Shown: positions 46,728-56,526 of the stretch, one piece after another
Numbering within the stretch: position 1 is the first letter of the stretch
How the letters are laid out: each line of letters opens with the position of its first letter
Assembly (NCBI GenBank): GCA_964035015.1
Contig: OZ036003.1
Location: forward strand, 7,139,754-7,203,753
Reading direction: 5' to 3'
From: Corallium rubrum
Taxonomy: Eukaryota > Cnidaria > Anthozoa > Scleralcyonacea > Coralliidae
Length of the DNA stretch: 64,000 nt
Position numbers and translations under genes: made by a program
Notes under the pieces: model-generated
The model's database searches: none
What the model saw: the letters and a program-made list of their open reading frames with translations, nothing else
What the model was told of the DNA's origin: nothing

Positions 46728-47046
46728 GTGCCTTTATCAGGGTGATAACAGCGGGACATATAAACGATATGTCCCGCTGTACCGTATCTGTACCGTCATA
46801 TATCCCGCTGTCCTGCATTGGGAGCCCTAAAACATGATACAGGCACAAGTATGTGATAAATAGGTTATCACATTCGGGCAATGGGTTCAGCGGCAGGCAG
46901 ACGTTGCGGGTTTGACTAACTTTCCCAGCAATTCGATTGGCTGCGACTGAATGTGACGTCAATTTGACTAACTTGGCTTGAATATGATTGGCTAATGCGT
47001 GATGCTAATGAATTCTGACTAACTTGACTAAAGTGCGTGACTCGGT
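46728..47046. other. Non-coding with small foldback
   Basis: Positions 46724-46855 form an imperfect foldback (ACTTGTGCCTTTATC..; GATACAGGCACAAGT) containing AACAGCGGGACATAT words. No gene. Confidence 0.5.
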
Positions 47047-47150
47047 ATATCAGTTTTATCGCTCTTTCAGGACGATATCGTAATTGTCCCTCGTTCGCTG
47101 CGCTCACCGTGACAATAACAATATCGTCCCTCAAGCGATAAAACTGATAT
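47047..47150. repeat. Interrupted hairpin H5
   Basis: Stems ATATCAGTTTTATCGCT/AGCGATAAAACTGATAT (17 bp, perfect), GGACGATAT/ATATCGTCC and ATTGTC/GACAAT enclose the apical loop CCTCGTTCGCTGCGCTCACC. The architecture is like H1 and H3 with a different loop. Confidence 0.6.
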
Positions 47151-47174
47151 CACCTCGTCCCTCGTGTGATAACC

Positions 47175-47176
<2 letters not shown>

Positions 47177-47240
<64 letters not shown>
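47177..47240. repeat. (AT)n microsatellite
   Basis: AT dinucleotides. Confidence 0.95.
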
Positions 47241-47244
<4 letters not shown>

Positions 47245-47246
<2 letters not shown>

Positions 47247-47720
47247 AAAAGTAATGCCAATGTACATTGTACACACTTAAAATACATGGTTCAAAAATTA
47301 AGTCTGTTTTAGATTAAAAGAACACTTAAAATGACAGAGTAACATCTTTTGCACTTTGCAGTTTGTCGTTTCCTTGCTTCGTTGTTGACGTATTTCAGTT
47401 TGTTTGAAATGCTAATTGTCATATGTGCATAATGACTTATCGGTGAAGGTAATTAGTTCAAAGGAAGCGTGTGGGTGTGTGTACCAAACATGTGGATTTT
47501 TCAAATAAGCAAAGAGATATAATATAACCTTCTCCAATGACTCATTATGCACCCGTGTGACGTCAAGATGTTTAATTTGCTGATGCATATCAAACAAACT
47601 GAAATATCTCAAGAACGAAGCAAGGAAACGAAAAACTGCAAAAGATGTTACTCTATCATTTTAAGTGTTCTTTCAAATAAGACAAACTTTTGGCCTTTCA
47701 TAGGCCAACTTTAATAGGCA
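47245..47720. repeat. Foldback repeat (AAACGAAGCAAGGAAACG family)
   Basis: Left arm about 47278-47445 and right arm about 47540-47715 are inverted: AACATCTTTTGCA, TTCCTTGCTTCGTTGTTGA, ATTTCAGTTTGTTTGA, CATAATGACTTATCGG and complements. The same family occupies 60940-61990. No coding capacity. Confidence 0.75.
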
Positions 47721-48754
47721 ATGTTGTGTTGGCAGGGCGGAACTAATGTTGCCAACAATGTTATTACAACATTGTTCCAGCCAAGAACTCTGTAATAAGC
47801 TTGTTAATTTTATTGTTAACTTATCAAGTTGAAATATCAACAATAGTGAACATGTATGGCCCCGTTCTTTTTCCGCAGCGCTTCGCTAGCCAGTCGACCC
47901 CTCGTCCCTTCCTAGAGAGACAGACTTGATCCCACTCTAGGTTCTTCTATCGATCAGTACAAGTTTTTGAACAACCTTGCTTCATCGCTGAACAATACTC
48001 TGAAAGTTGACACTGTGAAGCAGGATCAGTGAACAACTAACTGAGTGATCTAACAATGAATATACTTGTGCGTTGCGGAAAGACGGGAACAACTCTGCAT
48101 GTAACAACTCATGTTATACTCTGATGAAGCGCTTCACTTTCAAAGTCAGTATTTCATAATCTAAAGTCTTGGCAGCTTAATATATCCGAGATCCGCTTGT
48201 AAGGTTTTGTGTGTGTTGTAACACAATGCCTACGCAATACGATACTTTTAATTAAGAGCATGTTTTTCATTCATGTACATTTATATAGTCTTTTAGAAAT
48301 ATACATTATACACACCGCGTAAAACACACAGCATGCATGGTATGGCTTGTTAACAAGCTAGAACAACGTGGTGCTGGCAGGATGAACAGAGTTGCCAACA
48401 ATGTTATACCACAACATCGTTTAGTCAATATAACGTATAATAACTTGTTATAACAAGTTGAAACAGGTTGATCAAGAGTAGCGAACATGCAGTTGTTCTA
48501 TCAGTACAAGTTCCCCCAGTTATAACAACTATAAATAACCTTGCTGCTTCAATTTATCATTGCTAAACAATACTGTTCTTTACTCGCACATGATAGCAAT
48601 GGGGAACATAGAACGACGTACGACCACGGTTGAAAAGCAACATATTAACTGACTATATTATTACGTTTCATATTTGATATTTGAAGCTAATTTAATGACT
48701 TCCAAAACGCCCCAGAATACTAGGCTAAAATGATTGTAGTGCATCTGTATTGAA
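47721..48754. repeat. CAACATTGTT-type repeats with decayed hammerhead
   Basis: Two stretches (47720-48060 and 48330-48600) are rich in CCAACAATGTTATACCACAAC-like words. Positions 48115-48155 (+) read TACT, CTGATGA, AGCGCTTCACTTTCAAAGTC, AGTA, a decayed hammerhead-like copy with a damaged GAAA box. No gene. Confidence 0.5.
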
Positions 48755-48990
48755 GTTAATCTTAAGCAGCAGTTCTCGTCCTTTGGCCACGAGTTGACGT
48801 CGTCCTGCATATATGAAGACGTGAAAATGCTCAAGTGGTGTTGTACAAAGAACGAACACGGTGTCCAGATACTCTAGTCTAGGCCTAAAGGACTTAAAAT
48901 TATCCATTCTATTTGTTTTGTAAGAAAACTTATTAAAGGATGTCGTCGTTGAAGTTTCCGTCGTAGATCGTAGTTCCTTAATGCATGTTA
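48755..48990. repeat. Dispersed MITE-like fragment
   Basis: GAAGACGTGAAAATGCTCAA, AAAGAACGAACACGGTGTC and TTGTTTTGTAAGAAAAC correspond to 13921-14130. One long minus frame across it is a shadow. Confidence 0.6.
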
Positions 48991-48999
48991 AAGCATAGT

Positions 49000-50461
49000 T
49001 TTTAAGCAACAACTGATCTGTAACAACGTGCGAGATTTTTACATGAGTAAGATCATCTGATCATATAATCTTATGAACACTTAGTGCCTTGGAACCGTCA
49101 ATATTTCGTTATTTTAATGGTCGGTCAGTTTTCTTCCTGTGCTGTTTTTTCAACGTCCGCAGTACACACTGCCTACGCAATTGTATACTTTTAATTTAAG
49201 ACTGCATGCTTTTCGTTCATATGTAATTACTTTAAAAAAAAAACAATCTATAAGCTAAGGTTACGTTTAATGGTAAATTACCTTCACTCGTCGATTCAGT
49301 TTTCGTGTTATATTAAATTTGTTCCTTTTCTTGGTAGAGTTGATCAAGGTATTGCTTAGTCCATGATGTAGAAGAACATCATTATGACAATGGCCGGATG
49401 TTAGTCCTCTGATGGTTTTGGCAAAAGTGTGGAGCATTAACAAAAAAAGGTTGGTTTTATATATATAAGCGTGCAATAAATTGACTTTTATCTCGCGTCG
49501 TTAGTAGAGGAAGCAAGAAACGCTTTTTATATTTGCTAGAAGCAATTCTTTTTTCTTGGAAGAAGATTTAGCTTCCGCCCCACGTGCTCGCTAGAGCGAT
49601 TCGAGGAATCGGTGCTTTCAATGACCACCCAGATTTCAAACATAAGAAATAACTCGAATTTGTAGTGAACCCACGCAGTTTGTAACCGGATTCGTTTTTG
49701 TTATTCATCAGTGCATTCAGATCAACTGAGAGTTCGTTGGTGAACCACACTTTATGAAGCCGACCATGCATGTTCCAATTAAGCCTCAAACGATGCATTA
49801 GAATTTATTAAACAACTGTAGTTTGAACTGTGCTTGTATAAGTTTAATTGGCTTTTTAGTACATGTGTTTGTAAAAGTTGCTCGTCTAGGTTAGTGAGTG
49901 TAGTCTTGAGAAGGACTTTTGTTAGTGGTGCAGGTGACTGGTAGTAGTGACTTACGTTTCGACGGCTTCAGCGGCGGTCATGCATTCTCAGAGTCAAGTG
50001 GAATATTTGTCAGGTTTGCCTATATTTTCATATAGATTTTCTAGGATCTATAGACAACAATATATTAACATGATTCTTGGGTTTTGTTTTGTTTTATATT
50101 TTCGTATACTGCATTTTTGTTATGCCATGATCGTTCGGCGCTTTGTGACGAAACAGTCGGGGTGATGTCAGTTTTTGCTGCATGTACACATCTACTGCGC
50201 TTGTACAGTTGTAAAAGCATTCAGATAGTTTATGTTGTCGTTGGGGGTACGGTAAACATTGTGTAACACATTCTTAAACCGAGGAGACCGATATATTATA
50301 GAAGTCTAGTCTATGTTGCACGACGGTTAGGTTATAGATTGGGGTTCGGTTAACAATGGTTTCTATTTCCATTTATACATGCTTAGAATTCGTTCAGTTG
50401 TTTCCGTGTCGTACACGTTCAAAGCGCATGTGCAGTTAAGAAGATTAACTCATCTGCCCTC
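49000..50461. other. Non-coding, nothing recognised
   Basis: Nearly 1.5 kb without a gene or repeat that I can identify. Short frames lack family resemblance. Confidence 0.45.
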
Positions 50462-51355
50462 TGTCTAATGGTTTCTAACACCAGACTGATTTTACTCTGT
50501 CTATCGCCAGACCAATTCATGCCTAAGGCAGCGAAACACTATTTTTTCTGTCTAACATCAGACTATTTTACTCTATCGTTACCTGACTATTTTATTCTGT
50601 CTAACACCAGACTATTTTACTCTGCCTAACACCAGACTACTTTATGTCTAACACCAGATTATTTTATGTCTAACACCAGACTATTTTATGTCTAACACCA
50701 GACTATTTTATGTCTAACATCAGACTATTTTACTCTGCCTAACACCAGACTATTTTATGTCTAACACCAGACTATTTTACTCTGCCTAACACCAGACTAT
50801 TTTACTGTGTCTAACACCAGACTATTTTACTCTGCCTAACACCAGACTATTTTACTCTGCCTAACACCAGACTATTTTATGTTAACACCAGACTATTTTA
50901 TGTCTAACACCAGACTATTTTACTCTGCCTAACACCAGACTATTTTATGTCTAATGCAGACTATTTTATGTCTAACATCAGACTATTTTACTCTGCCTAA
51001 CACCAGACTATTTTACTCTGTGTAGCACCAGACTATTTTACTTTGCCTAATACCAGACTATTTTATGTCTTACACCGGACTATTTTACTCTGCCTAACAC
51101 CAGACTATTTTACTCTGTGTAGCACCAGACTATTTTACTCTGCCTAACACCAGACTATTTTGTGTCTTACACCAGACTATTTTACTAACACCAGACTATT
51201 TTACTCTGCCTATAACACCAGACTATTTTATGTCTAACACCAGACTATTTTACTCTGCCTAACACCAGACTATTTTATGTCTAACACTAGACTATTTTAT
51301 GTCTAACACCAGACTATTTTATGTCTAACACTAGACTATTTTATGTCTAGACTAT
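50462..51355. repeat. Minisatellite of CTAACACCAGACTATTTTA units
   Basis: More than 30 imperfect units. Two unit forms alternate irregularly: a ~25-bp form ending TTTTACTCTGC and a ~22-bp form ending TTTTATGT. The left edge (50462-50600) contains diverged units closer to the dispersed CGCCAGAC(G/C)ATTTTACTC motif found singly at 4090, 7742, 12940, 37124, 41325 and 44700. Confidence 0.95.
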
Positions 51356-51449
51356 GTTATTCTTCGAAGAAGGAACACTAGAATACTGCGTATAGGCTAT
51401 AGGAAGCGATCCCACATAAATTAGTACCATGTCGCGTGGTCGTCACTCC

Positions 51450-51762
51450 CAGGAGCGTAGGAAGCTTGATAAACTTAGGGTGGCCGGAGTCTCTAGATCG
51501 TCGGAAATGGCATTTTCAGAGTCTCCTCTACCTCTTTCGTTAGGCCCTTTCATTAATTCTTTCATTATAATTTGCGAGTCTCTTGCTATACGTGAGTCAG
51601 GATGGATTATTATTATTAATTGGCCGATCAGCGCAATCAATCGAAGTCGCACTTATAATGCAATTTTTTTAAATTCAATTATTTTTTGGGGGGCCGAAAG
51701 CTATTCCGGCCCCCCTTTATAAAATATTGGGAGGGCCGGCCCCCCTGCTTCCTACGCCCCTG
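51450..51762. mobile_element. hAT-like MITE, copy 2, 8-bp target duplication
   Basis: Inverse orientation relative to 10611-10939 with the same interior (GATTATTATTATTAATTGGC, GACTCTGAAAATGCCATTTC in complement). Flanks GTCACTCC (51442-51449) and GTCACTTC (51763-51770) form an 8-bp duplication with one change, supporting hAT. Confidence 0.88.
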
Positions 51763-51770
51763 GTCACTTC

Positions 51771-52242
51771 CGCGGTTCAGAACTGAATAGAGAACAACTA
51801 ATTTATGCAATGTTGGGTGAAATCTTCATTTGATGATCAGAAAATATTGAAACTTTGAGGTTGAAAACCGCAACGCCGACAAATAAATGCAGAAGATAAC
51901 AAATACGATTTAAATGAGTTACGAAGGTGGTTGATCATTTGATGCACACTTATATTTTGACAAACGCGAGGACAATGTTACTCATATTTAGACTCCGCCG
52001 CATTAACAATAAGCGATACCTGATCATTTGTATTCCTTTTAACAAAACTACCTCAAAGTTTCCGAGACCTAAGAATTCCAAATCTTTTTCCGAGGAGGCA
52101 TACCCCTGCCCCCCCCCCCCCCCCTCCCTAGAAGTTTCACGCGCGTTCGAGCTCCCTTTCGTTTCTAAAATCCTGCATGATCTGCCCCTGGTGCAGAATC
52201 GCACATTTCTGTCCACTTCCTGTTTCTCTTTAACTGAATTTC
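51771..52242. other. Non-coding
   Basis: A poly-C run at 52111-52126. A frame from 51927 runs into the AT array and is not credible as a gene. Confidence 0.5.
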
Positions 52243-52267
52243 TTGAGATCATATATATATATATGTA

Positions 52268-52330
<63 letters not shown>
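52243..52330. repeat. (AT)n microsatellite
   Basis: AT dinucleotides with one short interruption. Confidence 0.96.
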
Positions 52331-52333
<3 letters not shown>

Positions 52334-52334
52334 T

Positions 52335-52433
52335 ATTTACAGAATGAGTGACCGTTCTGTATCGGGGTATACAGACACGAGGCGAAGCCGAGTGCCTGTA
52401 TCCCGATACAGAACGGACACAAATTCTGTAAAT
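52335..52433. repeat. Loop-conserved interrupted hairpin H3
   Basis: Stems ATTTACAGAA/TTCTGTAAAT, GTTCTGTATCGGG/CCCGATACAGAAC and TATACAGACAC-like/GTGCCTGTA. Unpaired words are GAGTGACC, GAGGCGAAGCCGA (apical) and GGACACAAA. Same order of parts as H1 with unrelated stems. Confidence 0.7.
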
Positions 52434-52437
52434 GACT

Positions 52438-52878
52438 TCTAAAACGCCTATTAAGGTAACTAAACAAAAATAAATCATGTTAACAGCTGATAAACCTTCC
52501 AGGTAAGGTTTAATAGGCTACGAATATTAAATTAGTGATACGAGCATGCGCTTTAATTTAATATTAGTCCCACATTTTCTATTCTACGTGACGTGGCATA
52601 AATGGCCATACTGATCGTCATTTGTTATTCAACAAATGCTGTTGGGCAACAAATGTTTGCATCTTCATCTTGTATGAGGACGCTACCAGCGTACCTCACT
52701 CAAGATAGTTGAATGCAAGGTGTCTGTACACTTGCTACAGAACTGATATGATCAGTGTCTGTAAATGTGATACAGAACTGACAGACACTGATATCAGTTC
52801 TGTACCGGGGTAAACAGACATTGATTAAACATTAATTTCTTTTGAATTTTCCTCATGAATTATTAATGAGTTCTAGAA
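52438..52878. other. Non-coding, small inverted repeats
   Basis: Positions 52740-52815 repeat ACAGAACTGATATGATCAG, TGTCTGTAAATG and CAGTTCTGTACCGGGG. The tail TTTTCCTCATGAATTATTAATGA near 52850 recurs after the H2-type hairpin. No gene. Confidence 0.45.
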
Positions 52879-53380
<502 letters not shown>

Positions 53381-53381
<1 letters not shown>

Positions 53382-54060
53382 CACCAGGTTGACTGTGGCA
53401 TGTGCTAGGACGTCGTTTCAGCGTCATGTAAGCGATCTGGTCATCTAGGATTGCCCACTTCAATTTGCACTCAACTCAATTCAATTCAACTCAAGTTGGG
53501 TTTTTTTATCTTCAATTATCTCTTCCGACTTGTTCAGGTTGACTAAACGTTGACAAAACAGCGTTCTGTTAAACCTAGTTAAGACTCGTCTCTTCTTACC
53601 CATAGGGATTTTTATAGAGATGACAATGTCAGACTAAGAAATTGTATTTACCGCTGTGGGGTCAAGTATGACTCAGAATTGCAGGAAGCAGAACTATATT
53701 GGAGTCCAAATAGTGTAACATCAAATTTCTTTTGTTCAAGCTCCGCCCATCCTTGATTTTTGATTGATGTGTGTAGCGGGGTGACCGATTTATCTCGCAA
53801 TACCTAATTGCGACACAAATCAGCGACACAAATCGGTGTGTGTATAACCGTAGCTTTAGGCAAGCGTTTCAATCACTTGTAATAATTAAACGACCGTTCA
53901 GGGTTTAAGCTATATATCGTATACCAGTAATACCACTCCTTGCAACTCAGGTTTATGTATATGAAAAAGTGTCTTGACAATTCGAGATGCATTGCAGAAG
54001 TGTGCTGCGTAGGAGTGTTTTAGATAGAACAAAGTGAAAAGTCAACTGCTGAGAAAAGTC

Positions 54061-54062
<2 letters not shown>
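53381..54062. other. Non-coding, nothing recognised
   Basis: Contains AATTCAATTCAACTCAAGT near 53476. No gene or RNA recognised. Confidence 0.45.

Positions 54063-54145
<83 letters not shown>
54063..54145. repeat. (AT)n microsatellite
   Basis: AT dinucleotides that replace the head of the SINE to the right. Confidence 0.96.
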
Positions 54146-54146
<1 letters not shown>

Positions 54147-54289
54147 GTCCGCCTAGCGTTCGGAAGGTCGTGGGTTCGATTCCTACTGGGGTCTGCATTT
54201 TTAAAATGCTTCCCAGTTTGGTTTCGTTACACTCGGAGAACAACCTTATTACCGTTTATCCACCTGAGTGACAACTTCCACCATTCATC
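54146..54289 (+). repeat. tRNA-derived SINE, 5'-truncated
   Basis: Identical or nearly so to 54417-54556 from CGTCCGCCTAGCGTTCGG through the tail AACTTCCACCATTCAT. The A-box half is replaced by the AT array. Confidence 0.88.
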
Positions 54290-54390
54290 ATAATAATAAG
54301 AACTGAGTATAGTTCGACGCTGAGTCGATAAAGCGAAGTACCGCTTCGACATTCAGTGTATAAACAATTATTCCCATACCTTTCTCCGCC

Positions 54391-54556
54391 AGACCGTGTA
54401 GCTCAGTCGGTAGAGCGTCCGCCTAGCGTTCGGAAGGTCGTGGGTTCGATTCCTACTGGGGTCTGCATTTTTAAAATGCTTCCCAGTTTGGTTTCGTTAC
54501 ACTCGGAGAACAACCTTATTACCGTTTATCCACCTGAGTGACAACTTCCACCATTC
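54391..54556 (+). repeat. tRNA-derived SINE with tRNA-Ala(AGC)-like head
   Basis: The head 54391-54464 folds as a tRNA: acceptor AGACCGT/GGGGTCT, D-arm with TAGCTCAGTCGG (A box), anticodon arm TCCGC-CTAGCGT-TCGGA (AGC in the anticodon position) and T-arm GTGGGTTCGATTCCTAC (B box). Acceptor and anticodon stems each have a mismatch, and the tail GCATTTTTAAAATGCTTCCC to CCACCATTCAT is repeated in the copy at 54146. It is therefore a SINE and not a tRNA gene. Confidence 0.85.
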
Positions 54557-54766
54557 ATATATATATATATATATATATTAGTCTAATTGGTGTTCAAGCC
54601 GAATTCAACCCTTAATTCATACCACTCCCTCGACCCAAGATTATTTACTTCAATTATGTCTTTATGACAATAGGATATACCAGACAATGCTAGAAGAGCT
54701 TTCCAGCAGTGTTGTTGTCCGTAGAAATGCATGACAATTAGCCAGGCCTCACGCGTCTCATCTCTA
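54557..54766. other. AT tract and unique DNA before the transposon
   Basis: A short AT array (54557-54579), then unique-looking sequence. The last two bases, TA at 54765-54766, match TA at 58661-58662 and are the likely target duplication of the next element. Confidence 0.6.
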
Positions 54767-55075
54767 TGGTGGCCGAGAACTGCCAGTATATTTTTCTATA
54801 TTTTTTTATAAAAGAAAATGAAATAAAAACAAATTAAAAGCAAAAAGCATATCAAATACGAAATGAAACACTTTCTAAATGTAATTGCTGAATAAAAAGA
54901 TATGTCAATTAAAAATTAAAAGCAAAAGCAAACCCAAATTAAAATGAAATGTAAAACTAAATACAAACAAAAAGTAAACGTTAAAAATTTATCGGACCAG
55001 CGCTGCCACTACCATCATGCATTGCACGCTTAGTATAGCCCGAGGACAACTGGCTGCACGCATTATTAATCTCGC
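54767..55075. repeat. Left terminal inverted repeat
   Basis: AT-rich with an outermost GC-rich TGGTGGCCGAGAACTG. The inner edge carries two direct copies of a 14-bp word, ATTATTAATCTCGC (55062-55075) and ATTATTAATTTCGC (55076-55089), then GCAGTCAC and the kinase start. Iterated subterminal words are common transposase-binding sites; the same stretch must also hold the kinase promoter. Confidence 0.92.
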
Positions 55076-55101
55076 ATTATTAATTTCGCAGTCACGGTAC
55101 C

Positions 55102-56379
55102 ATGACCTCGGAAGCAGGCGAGTCGTGGAAAAAATTCAAAACCGAAATGAAGGGTAAAAGAACACACAAAGGAGGAAAAAGCGGTCCTAAGAACACCATT
55201 CTTGAGAAAGAAGAGTTAGTTGTCCAGCGCCTTAGCTCTGAAGTGGCAGGGAAAGCGCAAAAATATTTGCGTGTCGGTCCGAGAGAGTTCGTGCCATTCG
55301 AGTACGACGAGCTGACGTTCGAAAACTTGAAGATGGCATGCCAACAATATTTTGCTTCGCGATTAGAAAAAAATATGATTTGCGATGTTTTGGCTGGTGA
55401 ACAAGGTCCTTCCTGCAAATCTTTGGATCATATACCAGATTTGCGCGTGATCCATATCAGGTTTATTCCGGGGCTACGGGTCGAACATACAACGTCGCAC
55501 ACAGATGACCGCGATATATTTGAATATCAGCCACCACACAAGAAGAAATCTGCTCCAAACGCTCGATCTGATCCGATAAAAAGAGTCCCAAGTCCGAGTA
55601 AAGTCATCCCAAAAAGTTTGTCGGTTCTGGATATGCTAAAAATCGGGAAAGTTATCAACGATAAGGAGACCGAGGTTATAGAGCTGTTTGCCTTCAACGT
55701 TGACAAGCTGGTGTGGTCGCGATTGGCAGTGTCTGTCGAATTCTCTATTGAAAAAGAATCTTTTGCGCAAGGAGGTTTTCGCGCAGCATTTAAAGCTAAA
55801 AGTAAGACTTCGGGTTTTGAGGACCGAATCTGGGTGGTCAAAAAATATTTAAAGACGGCTGTTGACACCATCGTCGACACAAACCAAACAACCGAACAAC
55901 ATACACGCAAGGTTGTGCAAATGCATATGCTGTCCAAAAACCTAGCAGCCAAGTTGAAAAATGATTTGACACGGGAAGGAAATTTAGAACAGTATGGCGA
56001 AACGTTGGAGTATAAAAAGATATACTTGGGGAAAATGGAAGGAGACAAAATTGTCACTGTAGAAGAGTATGTCGAAGGCGAGTTTTTCAAGTACCTCAAC
56101 AACACGGGCATGTTGTGTGGCGTAGATTCTGACGTGAGGCAGAAGGCAGAGAGCCTTGCTCATTATTCTTATGAGCGTTCAAACAAAGAGCTGATGATTG
56201 TTGATATGCAAGGCAGTGGAACTTGTCTTTTTGATCCAGAGATCGCTTCAAAAGATTTGATGGCGGGTGAGGAATTCTTATTTGCCACTGGCAACTTAAC
56301 CACCACCGCAATCAACAACTTCGTGCAACATCACAAATGTAACGACTTTTGCGTGATGTTAGATTTAGGTAAATTATAG
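55102..56379 (+). CDS. Alpha-type (atypical) protein kinase, transposon-borne
   Basis: A single uninterrupted 425-aa frame. The C-terminal half (about residues 210-425) is a complete alpha-kinase domain of the MHCK/eEF2K/TRPM7 type. ATP-site lysine is in VVKKY (K247/K248). EEYVEGEFFKYLNNTG (321-336) is the family's EE..EG.F.KYNNN.G block. DMQGSG gives D368 and Q370, and FDP gives D378, the catalytic and metal-binding residues. H354 with H411, C413 and C417 (HKCNDFC) forms the structural zinc site, and G397-N398 lie in the late Gly-rich segment. Nothing essential is missing, so it should be a serine/threonine kinase. The N-terminal ~125 residues (FVPFEYDELTFENLKMACQQ, then LAGEQGPSCKSLDHIPDLRV) form an unrecognised, possibly ubiquitin-like, globular region. 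A basic linker (about 145-170) follows and could act in nuclear import. The start ACCATGA lies ~27 bp inside the left terminal repeat, so transcription must begin in the repeat. A long antisense frame (55527-56111) is a shadow. Confidence 0.93.
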   Translation: MTSEAGESWKKFKTEMKGKRTHKGGKSGPKNTILEKEELVVQRLSSEVAGKAQKYLRVGPREFVPFEYDELTFENLKMACQQYFASRLEKNMICDVLAGEQGPSCKSLDHIPDLRVIHIRFIPGLRVEHTTSHTDDRDIFEYQPPHKKKSAPNARSDPIKRVPSPSKVIPKSLSVLDMLKIGKVINDKETEVIELFAFNVDKLVWSRLAVSVEFSIEKESFAQGGFRAAFKAKSKTSGFEDRIWVVKKYLKTAVDTIVDTNQTTEQHTRKVVQMHMLSKNLAAKLKNDLTREGNLEQYGETLEYKKIYLGKMEGDKIVTVEEYVEGEFFKYLNNTGMLCGVDSDVRQKAESLAHYSYERSNKELMIVDMQGSGTCLFDPEIASKDLMAGEEFLFATGNLTTTAINNFVQHHKCNDFCVMLDLGKL

Positions 56380-56526
56380 ACATATTAATACTCGAATACT
56401 TATTATATGCAAACTGATCACAGTTAACACTGAGAGATTTTATTCTACTCAATAAGTATAACTACTTAATAACAACTTATTTTAGTTTACTATGATTAAA
56501 AATTATTTTTGTTGTGTTCAATATAA
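56380..56526. terminator. Shared 3' gap with polyadenylation signals
   Basis: The 147 bp between the two stop codons. For the minus-strand transposase, AATAAA is present at 56444-56439 (TTTATT on plus). For the plus-strand kinase, an ATTAAA variant occurs near 56493. The two 3' ends probably overlap, so convergent transcripts could form double-stranded RNA. Confidence 0.5.

Noticed and set aside
54391..54464. Functional tRNA-Ala(AGC) gene
   Set aside because: Mismatches in the acceptor and anticodon stems, and the head is joined to a repeated tail present in a second copy; it is a SINE head.
55527..56111. 194-codon antisense frame
   Set aside because: Shadow of the kinase gene, which has clear domain motifs on the plus strand.
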